Assembly: GCA_020050685.1 (NCBI GenBank)
Contig: JAGVKG010000038.1
Location: 1 to 64,000 of the forward strand
Length of the DNA: 64,000 nucleotides
DNA from: Candidatus Obscuribacterales bacterium
GTDB taxonomy: Bacteria; Cyanobacteriota; Vampirovibrionia; Obscuribacterales; Obscuribacteraceae
Direction of reading: 5' to 3'
A program made the translations under genes and the position numbers. Below the pieces are notes generated by a model that ran no database searches, had not been told where the DNA came from, and worked only from the letters and a program-made list of their open reading frames with translations. Shown here piece by piece: positions 16,839 to 25,924 of the stretch. The stretch's first letter is position 1. Every line of letters starts with the position of its first letter.

Positions 16839-16881
16839 TATGAGTAGGCGATTTGTCTTTGTCAAAGAAATGATTTTAAGA

Positions 16882-16911
16882 AAAGCGCCAAGTGTTTCTA
16901 CTTGGCGCTTT
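16882..16911. terminator. Terminator downstream of aldehyde dehydrogenase
   Basis: AAAGCGCCAAGT and ACTTGGCGCTTT form a perfect 12-bp stem with a 6-nt loop, followed on the minus strand by TTCTTAAAAT. It lies 30 bases beyond the aldehyde dehydrogenase stop and is a good intrinsic terminator for that gene. Confidence 0.8.
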
Positions 16912-16940
16912 CCGAGTTTTTGATTTAGCTCTTGGCTTTT

Positions 16941-18437
16941 TTATTCAGCTAAGTTGACCCAAACAGATTTGATGTTTGTGTACAACTCAATTGAGTGTTT
17001 ACCAAGTTCGCGACCATAGCCGCTCATCTTGTAGCCACCAAACGGAACAGCTGGATCGAATGCGTTGAAGCAATTTACCCAGATTGTGCCAGCCTTGATG
17101 TGTGAAGCCAGCTTGTGAGCCTTCTTAATGTCCTTGGTCCAAACTGCACCGGACAAACCGAAGGTGGTCTTGTTAGCTTGTTCTGCTACTTCTTCCATGG
17201 TCTTGAATGGAATGACGGAAAGAACTGGTCCAAAAATTTCTTCCTGGGCAATTCTCATATCATTGTTTACGCCTTCAAAAATTGTTGGCTTGACGAAGTA
17301 ACCTTTGGCGAGATCGCCACCTGGTTGTTCGCCACCACAAACAATCTTGGCGCCTTCTTTTTGACCGATTGCGATGTAGCTCATGATGCGTTCCACTTGT
17401 TCTTTGGAAACTTGTGGTCCGATCTGAGTCTTCTCATCCAGTCCTGGTCCTTGACGCATATTCTTTGCGCGGTCGATCAACTTGGTCATGAATTCATCAT
17501 GGATTGATTTATCCAAGAACAAGCGCGATCCTGCGCAGCAAACTTGACCTTGATTGAAGAAGATACCGAGCATTGCGCCTTTGACGGCAGCATCAATATC
17601 AGCATCAGCCAGAACGATGTTTGGTGCCTTGCCACCAAGCTCGAGCGATACACGCTTGAGGTTGCCGGCGGAAGCTTTAACAATGGTGCGGCCAGTATTC
17701 TCTTCACCGGTAAAGGCGATCTTATCAACGCCCATGTGATTGACGAGGAATTCACCAGCTGAATCCGGACCGAAACCAGTGACGATGTTCACAACGCCTT
17801 CCGGGAATCCGACTTCGCAAATCAATTCACCCAAGCGCAATGCTGTCAGTGGTGTTTGCTCGGCTGGCTTGAGGATAAGTGTGTTACCGCATGCAAGGGC
17901 CGGACCCAACTTCCAGGCTGCCATCAAAAGTGGGAAGTTCCAAGGAATGATTTGTCCGACTACGCCAATTGGCTCGCGCAATGTGTAGTTGAAAAAATTG
18001 GCATTGGCGTTGATTGTTTCGCCTTCCAATTTGGTTGCCCAACCAGCGTAATAGCGGAAGGTTTCAATTACTTGCGGAAGATCTACGTAACGTGACTCTT
18101 TAATTGGCTTACCATTATCGAGTGTTTCCAATTGAGCAAACTCATCGATGTGGGCTTCAATTGCATCGGCCAACTTGTAGATCAAGCGTGCGCGTTGAGC
18201 CGTGCTCATCGTGCGCCATGGACCGTGTTCGTAGGCCTTGCGTGCAGCTTGAACAGCCTTATCGATGTCAGCCTTGCCACCTTCGGCAATTTTTGCTAAC
18301 ACTTCATCGGTTGCTGGGTTTCTGGTTTCAAAAGTCTTTCCTGATTCTGCATCAACCCAATTGCCGCCAATTAGCAGCTTCTTCGGTTGCGAGAGAAATG
18401 ATTTACAAAGCAATTCTTTTTCTTGGACAACTGCCAC
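16941..18437 (-). CDS. NAD(P)-dependent aldehyde dehydrogenase
   Basis: Class I/II-type aldehyde dehydrogenase, 498 residues from the GTG at 18437. That start is chosen because GGAGGG lies seven bases upstream; reading from 18503 would add 22 unrelated residues. Motifs: PWNFPLLMAAWK (cofactor binding, about 165-176), the general-base Glu in LELGGK (about E266) and the catalytic Cys in NQGQVCCAGSR (about C300). NCFNAFDPAVPFGGYKMSG near the C-terminus is typical of the ALDH1/2 and betaine-aldehyde groups. It oxidises an aldehyde to the acid. It could act on an aldehyde derived from the amine made by the neighbouring decarboxylase, but the two genes are separated by a terminator, so the link is only suggestive. 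Confidence 0.93.
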   Translation of the reverse strand: MAVVQEKELLCKSFLSQPKKLLIGGNWVDAESGKTFETRNPATDEVLAKIAEGGKADIDKAVQAARKAYEHGPWRTMSTAQRARLIYKLADAIEAHIDEFAQLETLDNGKPIKESRYVDLPQVIETFRYYAGWATKLEGETINANANFFNYTLREPIGVVGQIIPWNFPLLMAAWKLGPALACGNTLILKPAEQTPLTALRLGELICEVGFPEGVVNIVTGFGPDSAGEFLVNHMGVDKIAFTGEENTGRTIVKASAGNLKRVSLELGGKAPNIVLADADIDAAVKGAMLGIFFNQGQVCCAGSRLFLDKSIHDEFMTKLIDRAKNMRQGPGLDEKTQIGPQVSKEQVERIMSYIAIGQKEGAKIVCGGEQPGGDLAKGYFVKPTIFEGVNNDMRIAQEEIFGPVLSVIPFKTMEEVAEQANKTTFGLSGAVWTKDIKKAHKLASHIKAGTIWVNCFNAFDPAVPFGGYKMSGYGRELGKHSIELYTNIKSVWVNLAE

Positions 18438-18680
18438 GATTAGACCCTCCAGTAGGTGGTTAACGGCAAAACGTGAAAATAAATGTGGCAGGAAGCCCTG
18501 CACATGTCTGTTTCCATTCTAATTATCAAGCAAATTGAAACCCTTTGCTCTGTTCGGTGTAATAAAGTAAGCAAGGATTAAAGAAATCTGTTGGCAACGA
18601 GGGCAGGCCAAGCGCTGGCTAAGTTTTTCCCTCGTATGTTAAGGTAATTCTGTAAGGTAGGGTCACCTTGGGGGTGTGAA

Positions 18681-19853
18681 ATGAAGTGTGGGATGTTGGC
18701 AAAAAGGCACGGCATTCTCCTGGCTATGGGCTTGCTCCTGACTACCGGCGTCTATTCGCTTGGGCCGCAAGTGTGCTTGGCTAAGGGGACGGCTCAGTCG
18801 AAATTGGAGCTGGCGAACCTGCTTTTGTTTAATGGCAACACAGATGGTGCGATTCGTGCTTTGCAACAAGCAATCGAGCTTGATCCGAACATGATGGAAG
18901 CACATATGGGTCTGCTCAACCTTTATTTCCAAAAGCCAGATGTAGCGGCAGCAATTAAAGAGTGTGAGGCTATCATCAAGATTAAGCCCAATCAGAAGGA
19001 CATCCACATGATTTTGGGCAATTTATTGCGCGCCCAAAATAACTTTGATGAGGCTGCCAAAGAGTTTCAGAAAGCTCTGGAAAGTGGCAGCGATCCTGCC
19101 GTTTGTCACAACGCAGTTGGCGTGGCGCTCCTGCAAAAAGGCGATCTTGATGGTGCACATGAACACCTGAAAGCAGCCCTGGATAAAAAAGAAAAGTTTC
19201 CTGACGCACACTATGCTATGGCGATTGTGCTGCACAAGAAAGGTGATAAAGCCAAAGCTATTGAACATATAGATAAAGCAATTGATCAATCAGATAAGAA
19301 TGCTATGGCGCATCAAACCAAAGGCGATTTGCTCGCTAACGATAATAAATGGAAAGAAGCGTTGGCTGAGTATCAAGAGTCGGTCAAGGATGATGCCAAT
19401 TTTGCTCAGGGATGGGCATCAATTGCCACTGCTTACGTGCAATTGGGTGACATGGATAAAGCAAGGGAAAATTTCGCTAAAGCGCGTAAGTTGAATCCGC
19501 AAGACAAAAATATTCTCTACAACTTGGCGATCTTGTTGGAGAAGAACGGCAAAGTAAATGAGGCTTTGGCTGAATTTCAGAGCGCCTTGCTTTTGGAAAA
19601 CGATCCGATGATGGCAGCCCAAATTCGCATGCACGTTGATGAGCTCAAGCGCTCACAAGGCATGCAACTGGATGTTTCCAATCTCGGCGGTGGCAATCAA
19701 TTTGGTGGCGGCGGACTTTTGAACAGCAAAGTTGGCGGCACGCCTGGGCTTGGCCCATCCGTGGTTGCACCGGCAGGCGATCTTTTGCAATCAATTCAAT
19801 CGCATAATCTCTTTGGTGTTTCGCCGGACAAAAAGCCGGCAACCAAGAAGTAA
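18681..19853 (+). CDS. Secreted TPR-repeat protein
   Basis: The 390-residue protein has a signal peptide (LLAMGLLLTTGVYSLGPQ, cleavage near CLA) and about eight tetratricopeptide repeats between residues 38 and 320, seen as recurring A....G....A...F..A....P patterns (for example GNTDGAIRALQQAIELDPNM and NLAILLEKNGKVNEALAEFQ). The C-terminal 70 residues are Gly-rich and disordered. TPR domains are protein-protein scaffolds, here in the periplasm or at the surface. The 243 bases between this start and the divergent aldehyde dehydrogenase start contain no gene. It is monocistronic; the next gene is convergent ftsH. Confidence 0.88.
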   Translation: MKCGMLAKRHGILLAMGLLLTTGVYSLGPQVCLAKGTAQSKLELANLLLFNGNTDGAIRALQQAIELDPNMMEAHMGLLNLYFQKPDVAAAIKECEAIIKIKPNQKDIHMILGNLLRAQNNFDEAAKEFQKALESGSDPAVCHNAVGVALLQKGDLDGAHEHLKAALDKKEKFPDAHYAMAIVLHKKGDKAKAIEHIDKAIDQSDKNAMAHQTKGDLLANDNKWKEALAEYQESVKDDANFAQGWASIATAYVQLGDMDKARENFAKARKLNPQDKNILYNLAILLEKNGKVNEALAEFQSALLLENDPMMAAQIRMHVDELKRSQGMQLDVSNLGGGNQFGGGGLLNSKVGGTPGLGPSVVAPAGDLLQSIQSHNLFGVSPDKKPATKK

Positions 19854-19927
19854 TTGAAAATCAATTGCGCATGCGAAAACCGATGTGTGCACCACATTCA
19901 ATCCAGCGTGCGAAATTAACTTCGTGA

Positions 19928-21922
19928 TTACGCGAACTTTGGTTTGAACTCTGGCTTTTGTGAATCGCCGCCCGAGCTGGAATTAGATTGTGATTCGGAA
20001 GTTTTGATCGTGGCACCATCTGTAGTATCAGCCTTAGCCGTTGGTCCGGCATTGTCTGGACCTGATGTCGTATCGCCTGATCCGTCAGACGAACCACCGC
20101 CTGCCTGCTTGCGATCAACTTCTGCCATGATTTCTTCGAACTCTTTTAGCTCCAGTGTTTCTTTTTCCAAAAGCACTTTTACAAGAGCATCCATATGTGG
20201 GCGGTGGCCAATCAAAAGATCTTTGACCCGCTTGTATTGTTCGTCGACCAGAGTTTTTACTTCCTCGTCGATGATCGTGGCAACGTTCTCGCCATAGTCT
20301 CTTTCGTGACCAAATTCACGGCCGAGGAAAATATGTTCGTGGCGTTTGCCAAAAGTCATTGGTCCCAATCTGTCGCTCATACCAAACTCAGTCACCATGC
20401 GGCGAGCAAGCTTGGTGCATTTTTCCAAATCATCTTGGGCGCCGGTAGTGATTTCGTTGTAGACAGTTTCTTCTGCTACACGACCACCAAGGCTGACACC
20501 AATTTGATCGATCAATTGCGAACGAGTTTGGGTGTAGATATCTTCTTCCGGCAAGAACATGGTTAAGCCGAGAGCGAAGCCGCGTGGAATGATACTAACC
20601 TTGTGCAAAGGATGTGCATTTTTCAAAAGCTTGCACATCAAGGCATGACCAACCTCGTGATAAGCGGTCATTTCTTTTTCTTTGGCAGAAATGATTCGGG
20701 TTTTCTTTTCTGGACCAGCAACGACTTTATCAATTGCCTTTTCCATATCCATCATTTCAATTTCTTTCTTGTCATCGCGCGCAGCAATCAAAGCTGCTTC
20801 GTTGATCAAGTTGGAAAGATCGGCACCAGTAAATCCTGGTGTGCGGCGAGCCAAGATCTTTAGATCGACTGCCTTAGCTAGTGGCTTGCCCTTAGAGTGA
20901 ACACCAAGAATTTGTTCGCGACCCAGCACGTCCGGTCTGTCGATCACAACTTGGCGATCGAATCTGCCTGGACGCAAGAGAGCGGAATCCAAAATGTCGG
21001 GACGGTTAGTGGCTGCGACAACGATGATGCCAGCGGTTCCTTCGAAGCCATCCATTTCAACCAATAATTGATTGAGTGTTTGCTCGCGCTCATCATGACC
21101 GCCACCAAGACCAGCACCACGCTGTCTGCCGACAGCATCAATTTCGTCGACGAATACAATACATGGAGCATGTTTCTTGGCTTGGTCAAACAAATCGCGC
21201 ACGCGAGATGCACCAACCCCCACAAACATTTCGACAAAGTCTGAACCGGAAATGCTAAAAAATGGCACGCCAGCTTCTCCGGCTACTGCTTTAGCAAGTA
21301 AAGTCTTACCGGTTCCAGGAGCACCAACCAAGAGTACGCCACGGGGAATGCGGGCGCCCAGCGCTTGGAACTTGTCCGGATTTTTGAGGAAATCGACAAT
21401 TTCTTGCAGCTCTTGTTTGGCTTCATCAATGCCGGCAACATCAGCAAAGGTAATTTTGACCTTGCTGTCGACAGCTAATTTTGCGCGACTACGTCCAAAG
21501 CTCATCGCCTGGCTGCCGCCAGATTGAGCTGAGCGGAAGAGGAATAAAAAGCCGACCAAAAGCATAATTGGCAGGAAGAATGAAGAGAACATGCTCAACC
21601 AGAAGCTTGATTTATCCGGCTCACGCACGTCAATTGCGACACCATTTTTATTCAGTTCTCGCAAAAGGTCTTCTTTGGCCTCGGCAGGAACAATCACATT
21701 GCGCTCATGATCCGAACCCGCCATCTTCACCTGAATTATGGCTTCGCCATTGGTGACAATGACCTTTTGAATTTGATTGGCGTCGCCCTTTCTCAAGACT
21801 TGCTGCAATTGCGAATACGTTAATGGCTCCTCTTTCCTCGTCGTTGAGGTGAGAGAGAAGACAAAAACTAGTAAGACAATGAGCAAAAAGAAAACGGCGC
21901 CGGTTGTCCCGTATTTCCTCAT
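19928..21922 (-). CDS. ftsH: ATP-dependent zinc metalloprotease FtsH
   Basis: The 664-residue protein has the complete FtsH layout: transmembrane helices at about 7-24 and 108-130 flanking a periplasmic domain, an AAA+ module with Walker A GAPGTGKT (200-207), Walker [10 protein letters not shown] and the second region of homology (ATNRPDILD...RPGRFDR), and the zinc protease motif HEVGH (422-426). The C-terminal tail is Ser/Gly/Thr-rich. It degrades misfolded membrane proteins and short-lived regulators at the inner membrane, as a hexamer. It lies 109 bases downstream of tilS on the same strand, matching the widespread tilS-(hpt)-ftsH order but without hpt. The stop is 74 bases from the stop of the convergent TPR gene. 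Confidence 0.97.
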   Translation of the reverse strand: MRKYGTTGAVFFLLIVLLVFVFSLTSTTRKEEPLTYSQLQQVLRKGDANQIQKVIVTNGEAIIQVKMAGSDHERNVIVPAEAKEDLLRELNKNGVAIDVREPDKSSFWLSMFSSFFLPIMLLVGFLFLFRSAQSGGSQAMSFGRSRAKLAVDSKVKITFADVAGIDEAKQELQEIVDFLKNPDKFQALGARIPRGVLLVGAPGTGKTLLAKAVAGEAGVPFFSISGSDFVEMFVGVGASRVRDLFDQAKKHAPCIVFVDEIDAVGRQRGAGLGGGHDEREQTLNQLLVEMDGFEGTAGIIVVAATNRPDILDSALLRPGRFDRQVVIDRPDVLGREQILGVHSKGKPLAKAVDLKILARRTPGFTGADLSNLINEAALIAARDDKKEIEMMDMEKAIDKVVAGPEKKTRIISAKEKEMTAYHEVGHALMCKLLKNAHPLHKVSIIPRGFALGLTMFLPEEDIYTQTRSQLIDQIGVSLGGRVAEETVYNEITTGAQDDLEKCTKLARRMVTEFGMSDRLGPMTFGKRHEHIFLGREFGHERDYGENVATIIDEEVKTLVDEQYKRVKDLLIGHRPHMDALVKVLLEKETLELKEFEEIMAEVDRKQAGGGSSDGSGDTTSGPDNAGPTAKADTTDGATIKTSESQSNSSSGGDSQKPEFKPKFA

Positions 21923-22031
21923 TTTTTTTGATTCCCCTAACTACTGTCTTCAGATTATAGCATTAAAAGATAGGGGCACCAATTAAGCTAGGGGCAAGCC
22001 TTTTGCCCTCTTGTCATATAGTCGACCCGGC

Positions 22032-23507
22032 TCAGGCAAAGGGCATGGAATCTGGTGCCAAGGGGATTAATGAAAGCCGGTGCGAGGGGCGCCCGCTTAC
22101 GCGTACTTTATTGGAAAGCCCAATTCCCGGTATCCAAATTATTTCGTTTTGGTCAGCCACAACCAGGACTTTGGCGTCCTTGGATTCTTTTGTGGACTTA
22201 TGTGTATGCAAATATTTCTTTAGCTTGACTTGCTGATTCATGCCAAATGGCTGCATTAAATCCCCAGGTTGTCGATATCTGACTACTAAGGGAAGTGAAA
22301 CCTTTGCTAGATCGACTAGTGCCTCGTTGGCATCAGCTTTCGGGAAATTGATTGGCTGAGCGGATGCAAGCAATTCGATTTTTAAGGCTTGGTTGCGCGA
22401 GGCTAGCAAGTTGACACCGGGCACTCTTAATTCTTGCTGCCAACTCGTGTCACCATTTTGATCTCTCTTCGGAGTTTGCTTGTCGATCCATCTAATGATC
22501 TTTTGATTGCTCTTTGACTCGTCGGCAAGTCTAATGTCCCAGCGCCCATTTATGCTGAGTGCCCAATTTGCGTTCGGCGAATTCTTCAGTGCGAGAATCT
22601 TTTCTACAAGATCAAAACTTGGTTCAATCCCTCTTTGCTCCATGGCTTGCACGATTAGCCGTCGAGATAAAGCTAAGGGCAATTGGCAGAATTCTGTCAG
22701 TGACCAGATGTTCTGATTGTTTTTGTCTGCAACTTTTTCTCGGGCTTCGTCTGCTAACTGGGAAAGAAATTCATCGTCGACAGCCATAATTTCTCGCAGT
22801 TGATCAACGCGGAATTGAAAGTCACCAAAACGACTTTCTACGAGTGGAATTACTTCCTTGCGCAAATAATTTCGCGTGTAATTTGTTTGGTCGTTAGATG
22901 AATCGTGTCTGGGGACAATGCCTAAGTGCTCAAGATAATCCAAGCACTGCTTGCGTCTTACCTGCAACATTGGTCTAACAAGTAAGAGATCTTCATTTAA
23001 ATTGCGCACAGGCTCCATGCCCAACAGTCCTTGTGGTCCGGTTCCGCGAAACAAACGAAAGAGCATGGTTTCCACTTGATCATCAAGCGTGTGACCTAAG
23101 CAGATCAAATTGGCGCCGCATGCTTGGGCGGATTTTGCTAACAAGGCAAAGCGGCTTGCACGCAAGCTTTCTTCTGAAGTGTTTTCTTCTTTGTTTTTTT
23201 CTGCGTGCTGAATTTGAATTGGCACACCGAGGCTTTGACAGAGCTTTTCGCAAAACGCTTGATCCGCATCTGACTCTTCGCCGCGCAAATGATGATTGAC
23301 GTGACAGGCATTAAGTTGCAAGCGCAACTTCCCGGCAATTGTACATAATGCGGAAAGCAGCGCAGTCGAATCCGGTCCACCGGAATGTGCAATTAAGATT
23401 TTTGTGGTATCACTTTTACTTTCAATTAGACCAAGGCATTGTTGTAGGCCGCTTTCAATTTCGGCTACAAATTGCTCATTTGAATATTCTGCTAGCGGCT
23501 CGGTCAT
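22032..23507 (-). CDS. tilS: tRNA(Ile)-lysidine synthase TilS
   Basis: The 491-residue protein has the PP-loop ATP pyrophosphatase motif HSGGPDSTALL (41-51), then NACHVNHHLRGEESDAD and CLGHTLDDQVETMLFRLFRG, all typical of TilS. The C-terminal part (about 405-491) includes VVRYRQPGDLMQPFGMNQQ, the TilS C-terminal domain. TilS converts C34 of the CAU-anticodon tRNA(Ile2) to lysidine so that it reads AUA codons. The length suits the long form with both central and C-terminal substrate-binding domains. It is upstream of ftsH on the same strand. A CAT-anticodon tRNA gene lies about 1.1 kb away. Confidence 0.96.
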   Translation of the reverse strand: MTEPLAEYSNEQFVAEIESGLQQCLGLIESKSDTTKILIAHSGGPDSTALLSALCTIAGKLRLQLNACHVNHHLRGEESDADQAFCEKLCQSLGVPIQIQHAEKNKEENTSEESLRASRFALLAKSAQACGANLICLGHTLDDQVETMLFRLFRGTGPQGLLGMEPVRNLNEDLLLVRPMLQVRRKQCLDYLEHLGIVPRHDSSNDQTNYTRNYLRKEVIPLVESRFGDFQFRVDQLREIMAVDDEFLSQLADEAREKVADKNNQNIWSLTEFCQLPLALSRRLIVQAMEQRGIEPSFDLVEKILALKNSPNANWALSINGRWDIRLADESKSNQKIIRWIDKQTPKRDQNGDTSWQQELRVPGVNLLASRNQALKIELLASAQPINFPKADANEALVDLAKVSLPLVVRYRQPGDLMQPFGMNQQVKLKKYLHTHKSTKESKDAKVLVVADQNEIIWIPGIGLSNKVRVSGRPSHRLSLIPLAPDSMPFA

Positions 23508-23622
23508 GGCTCGTGCCCAATTAATCTAACTTGTTATCGGAACATCTGGTGTTATCTCAACATCCAGGACTATATACTGTTCATTAGGTATTAATCGTAT
23601 CAGGTTAGGACTGATAATCTGC

Positions 23623-24513
23623 ATGAAGAAATTTGCCCGCTCAAACAATTGTCAAAGACGTTCTCCCTTGGGGCTCAATTTGAGCCTTTTTTGTCTGGCG
23701 GCTTTGATTGCCGGCATTTCTTTTGTTTGCGTCTCCTCTCAAATTGCCATGGCTCAGAATGATCGATCAAGTGAAGTTCAACCAAGTGAAGCTCAACTGA
23801 ATGAAGGGGAGCCAAAGGGCGATGCGGCACCGTTGAAAGGGCGTGTTGAACATCATGGTGAAGGTGAGCCGGAAACAACCGATTCGATGAAGAAACTTAC
23901 GCCCTGGATTGATATGAATCAACCGGAAGGTGACGATAAGTTGAGGGGTAAAGCCGAATCCGATTGGCAAGAAGACAAAGGGCTGAAGCCTGGTCAAGCC
24001 AGACCCGATAGAGATATGTTGAAAGGTTATGCCAGCGAAGAAGGATTAGATGGACATGCTGGTTTAGCATCTGAAGATCCGGATGTCGAAGACAGAGAGT
24101 TGATGATTGAGTGGGACAAGTGGCGCAATCGTTTTTTGCGGGCAGTGCAGCACGGCATGCAATACAATTTGAACAATTCCATGAGCGAGGAGACTTTGCG
24201 CTGGGATCCACAGCGTCATGTCATGATGAGTGGCTTCCCGATTGGCACTGAGGCATGGTTTTATTGTCAAATCACCAGCGATCGCAAAATTGTCCGTGCC
24301 AAGATTGTCCGCTCATCAGGATTCAAGGCTTATGACCGGGCGCTATTATTGGCACTGGATAATCTTCAAGGATCAAGTATCTTGCGTTATCCCAAAGGTT
24401 CAAAACGCGTGGTTGTCGAACAAGCGGCTGGCGTAGTCAGTGCGGCATCAGCACAAGATCGATATTTCCACTTCGGCGATGTCGAGCATCAACGCGTACC
24501 CGGCAATCAATAG
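23623..24513 (+). CDS. Secreted protein with TonB C-terminal-like domain
   Basis: The 296-residue protein has a signal peptide (LFCLAALIAGISFVCVSS, cleavage after AMA), an acidic, Glu/Gly-rich disordered region (about residues 45-145), and a C-terminal domain (about 165-270) resembling the TonB C-terminal fold: GTEAWFYCQITSDRKIVRAK, then IVRSSGFKAYDRALLLAL. That resembles the family pattern of a strand, 'G.V....V..SSG...D.A...A', and a helix. Unlike true TonB it has a cleavable signal and no TM-Pro-rich linker, so it is probably a periplasmic or surface protein using the fold for binding. The ATG directly follows GGACTGATAATCTGC; no strong Shine-Dalgarno is present at the usual distance. Confidence 0.65.
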   Translation: MKKFARSNNCQRRSPLGLNLSLFCLAALIAGISFVCVSSQIAMAQNDRSSEVQPSEAQLNEGEPKGDAAPLKGRVEHHGEGEPETTDSMKKLTPWIDMNQPEGDDKLRGKAESDWQEDKGLKPGQARPDRDMLKGYASEEGLDGHAGLASEDPDVEDRELMIEWDKWRNRFLRAVQHGMQYNLNNSMSEETLRWDPQRHVMMSGFPIGTEAWFYCQITSDRKIVRAKIVRSSGFKAYDRALLLALDNLQGSSILRYPKGSKRVVVEQAAGVVSAASAQDRYFHFGDVEHQRVPGNQ

Positions 24514-24625
24514 TTATCCATCAGTAATTGCTGATCGCGCAGGCCAAAGCTATTTGCTATGCAGTAGCCTTCTGTCTGTCATCTGCGGACTGCAAGACTG
24601 GGGCCACGGTCTGATTGTAAAAATT

Positions 24626-24699
24626 TGGCACAGGGGGGAATCGAACCCCCGACATCGCGGTTATGAGTCGCGTGCTCTAACCATCTGAGCTACCGTGCC
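24626..24699 (-). tRNA. tRNA with CAT anticodon (elongator Met or Ile2)
   Basis: A full cloverleaf reads on the minus strand: acceptor GGCACGG/CTGTGCC, D-arm GCTC/GAGC, anticodon loop CTCATAA and T-arm GGGGG/CCCCC with TTCGATT loop; discriminator A, no encoded CCA. The anticodon is CAT. G1-C72 pairing excludes an initiator. The anticodon stem has an A31-C39 mismatch. Elongator tRNA-Met and lysidine-modified tRNA-Ile2 share this anticodon and loop; the sequence alone does not settle which it is. Confidence 0.9.
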
Positions 24700-24739
24700 A
24701 CGTCTCTATATTTTAATACAGGTGATTATCCCGAACAAA

Positions 24740-24789
24740 ACCTTGAGGTGTCAAGGTAAAGGCAGCAACCTGCTCGCACCTGGGTGCTG
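24740..24789 (-). terminator. Terminator downstream of the sugar epimerase
   Basis: On the minus strand ACCTTGA-CACC-TCAAGGT is followed by TTTGTTC (24740-24757 with tail to 24733): a 7-bp stem with a short U-tract, 42 bases past the epimerase stop. Just before it a second imperfect hairpin occupies 24762-24789 (CAGCAACC against GGTGCTG). I considered a small RNA such as SRP RNA here, but the conserved apical motif is absent. Confidence 0.6.
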
Positions 24790-24798
24790 TTTTGCCCT

Positions 24799-25839
24799 CT
24801 AGTGAATAACTTCTAAGGCGGATGTCAGTGGAATTTCCGACTGAATTTCTTCCTTGTTTTTTAAGAACCAGGCAACAAATTGTTCAACACCGGCCTCAAA
24901 TGAGGTCTCGGGTTTATAGCCAAGCACCTGACGAGCCTTGTCGATGGCGGCATAGGTATAAGGCATGTCCGCCATTTGTACAGGCTTTTGGACGAGCTTT
25001 GCTTTCTTGCCCATGGCCTTTTCAATGGTGGCAATCATCTCTTTGAGAATCACAGGTTCCGAGCGCCCAAGATTGATAACGTCAAATCCGGGACTTTCAT
25101 AAGACATCGACGAGATGATACCAGATACGATATCACCGACAAATGTGTAATCGCGTTTGCTTGTCCCGTCGCCATAGACATCAATTGATTTGCCTTGATC
25201 AATCAAATTGGCGAATTTACGAATTGCCAAGTCGGGTCTTTGACGTGGGCCGAAGACTGTGAAGAAACGCAAGCAGACCACAGGCATTTTAGTTGTGTGG
25301 TGGTACGCATAACAAATAGCTTCACCCGCCACTTTTGAAGCAGCATATGGTGAGAGTGGTTGATCGATAGCATCCGTTTCGCGGAAACATTCTCCCGAGC
25401 GTGCACCATAAACAGAACTCGATGAGCCAAAGATCAAACGAGTAGTTTTGCTTGATGCGGCTATTTGATTGAGAAGTTTTTGTGCGCCCGTGACATTGAT
25501 GTCCATATAGAGCGTGGGGTCTGCCAGTGAAGGTAATACGCCGGCCATGGCTGCAAGGTGGACAACGACATCAAAAGGTCCATGAGCAAATGCGCGTGCA
25601 AGCGCATGCTCATCACGTAAGTCGCCACGCACCAAAGTGAAGTTGGGGTGCTTCAAATGTTCTTGCACGTTTCTGGCTTTGGCCTTGGGATCGTAAAAAT
25701 CGTTGAAGCTATCAAAGGAAACAACTTTGTTTCCTAGTGCAAGTAACTTGTCTACGAGGTTTGAGCCAATGAATCCGGCACCGCCTGTGACAAGTACGGT
25801 TTGCTCTGGGTTGAAGTTCAAAATATTCGACATCGACAA
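24799..25839 (-). CDS. NAD-dependent sugar-nucleotide epimerase/dehydratase (UDP-glucuronate 4-epimerase-like)
   Basis: The 346-residue protein is an extended-SDR enzyme: NAD-binding GGAGFIG (19-25), the Ser-rich strand FGSSSSVYG (about 138-145), and catalytic Tyr/Lys in YAASK (165-169). LRFFTVFGPRQRPDLAI and VYGDGTSKRDYTFVGD are typical of UDP-glucuronate/UDP-glucose 4-epimerases, and the FNDFYDPKAKARN segment after the first strand is characteristic of UDP-glucuronate 4-epimerases. It would supply sugar nucleotides for capsule, LPS or exopolysaccharide. Substrate assignment is from motif resemblance only. No partner glycosyltransferase is adjacent. Confidence 0.88.
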   Translation of the reverse strand: MSMSNILNFNPEQTVLVTGGAGFIGSNLVDKLLALGNKVVSFDSFNDFYDPKAKARNVQEHLKHPNFTLVRGDLRDEHALARAFAHGPFDVVVHLAAMAGVLPSLADPTLYMDINVTGAQKLLNQIAASSKTTRLIFGSSSSVYGARSGECFRETDAIDQPLSPYAASKVAGEAICYAYHHTTKMPVVCLRFFTVFGPRQRPDLAIRKFANLIDQGKSIDVYGDGTSKRDYTFVGDIVSGIISSMSYESPGFDVINLGRSEPVILKEMIATIEKAMGKKAKLVQKPVQMADMPYTYAAIDKARQVLGYKPETSFEAGVEQFVAWFLKNKEEIQSEIPLTSALEVIH

Positions 25840-25924
25840 ATTTCTCCGGATGGGTGGAGACGACTTGTCAATATACCATCTTGAGATCTAGGTTCGGGGC
25901 TCGCCTGAGATCTAAATAGTCTTA

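Noticed and set aside
14859-18437. Decarboxylase and aldehyde dehydrogenase as one amine-catabolic operon
   Set aside because: A strong terminator (16882-16911) and about 280 bases separate them, so co-transcription is unlikely; a metabolic link remains only possible.
24740-24795. Possible SRP (4.5S) RNA next to the tRNA
   Set aside because: Fragments such as GGCAGC and GGTGCTG are present, but the conserved apical GGAAGGAAGCAGCC-type motif is missing and the hairpins are explained as a terminator.
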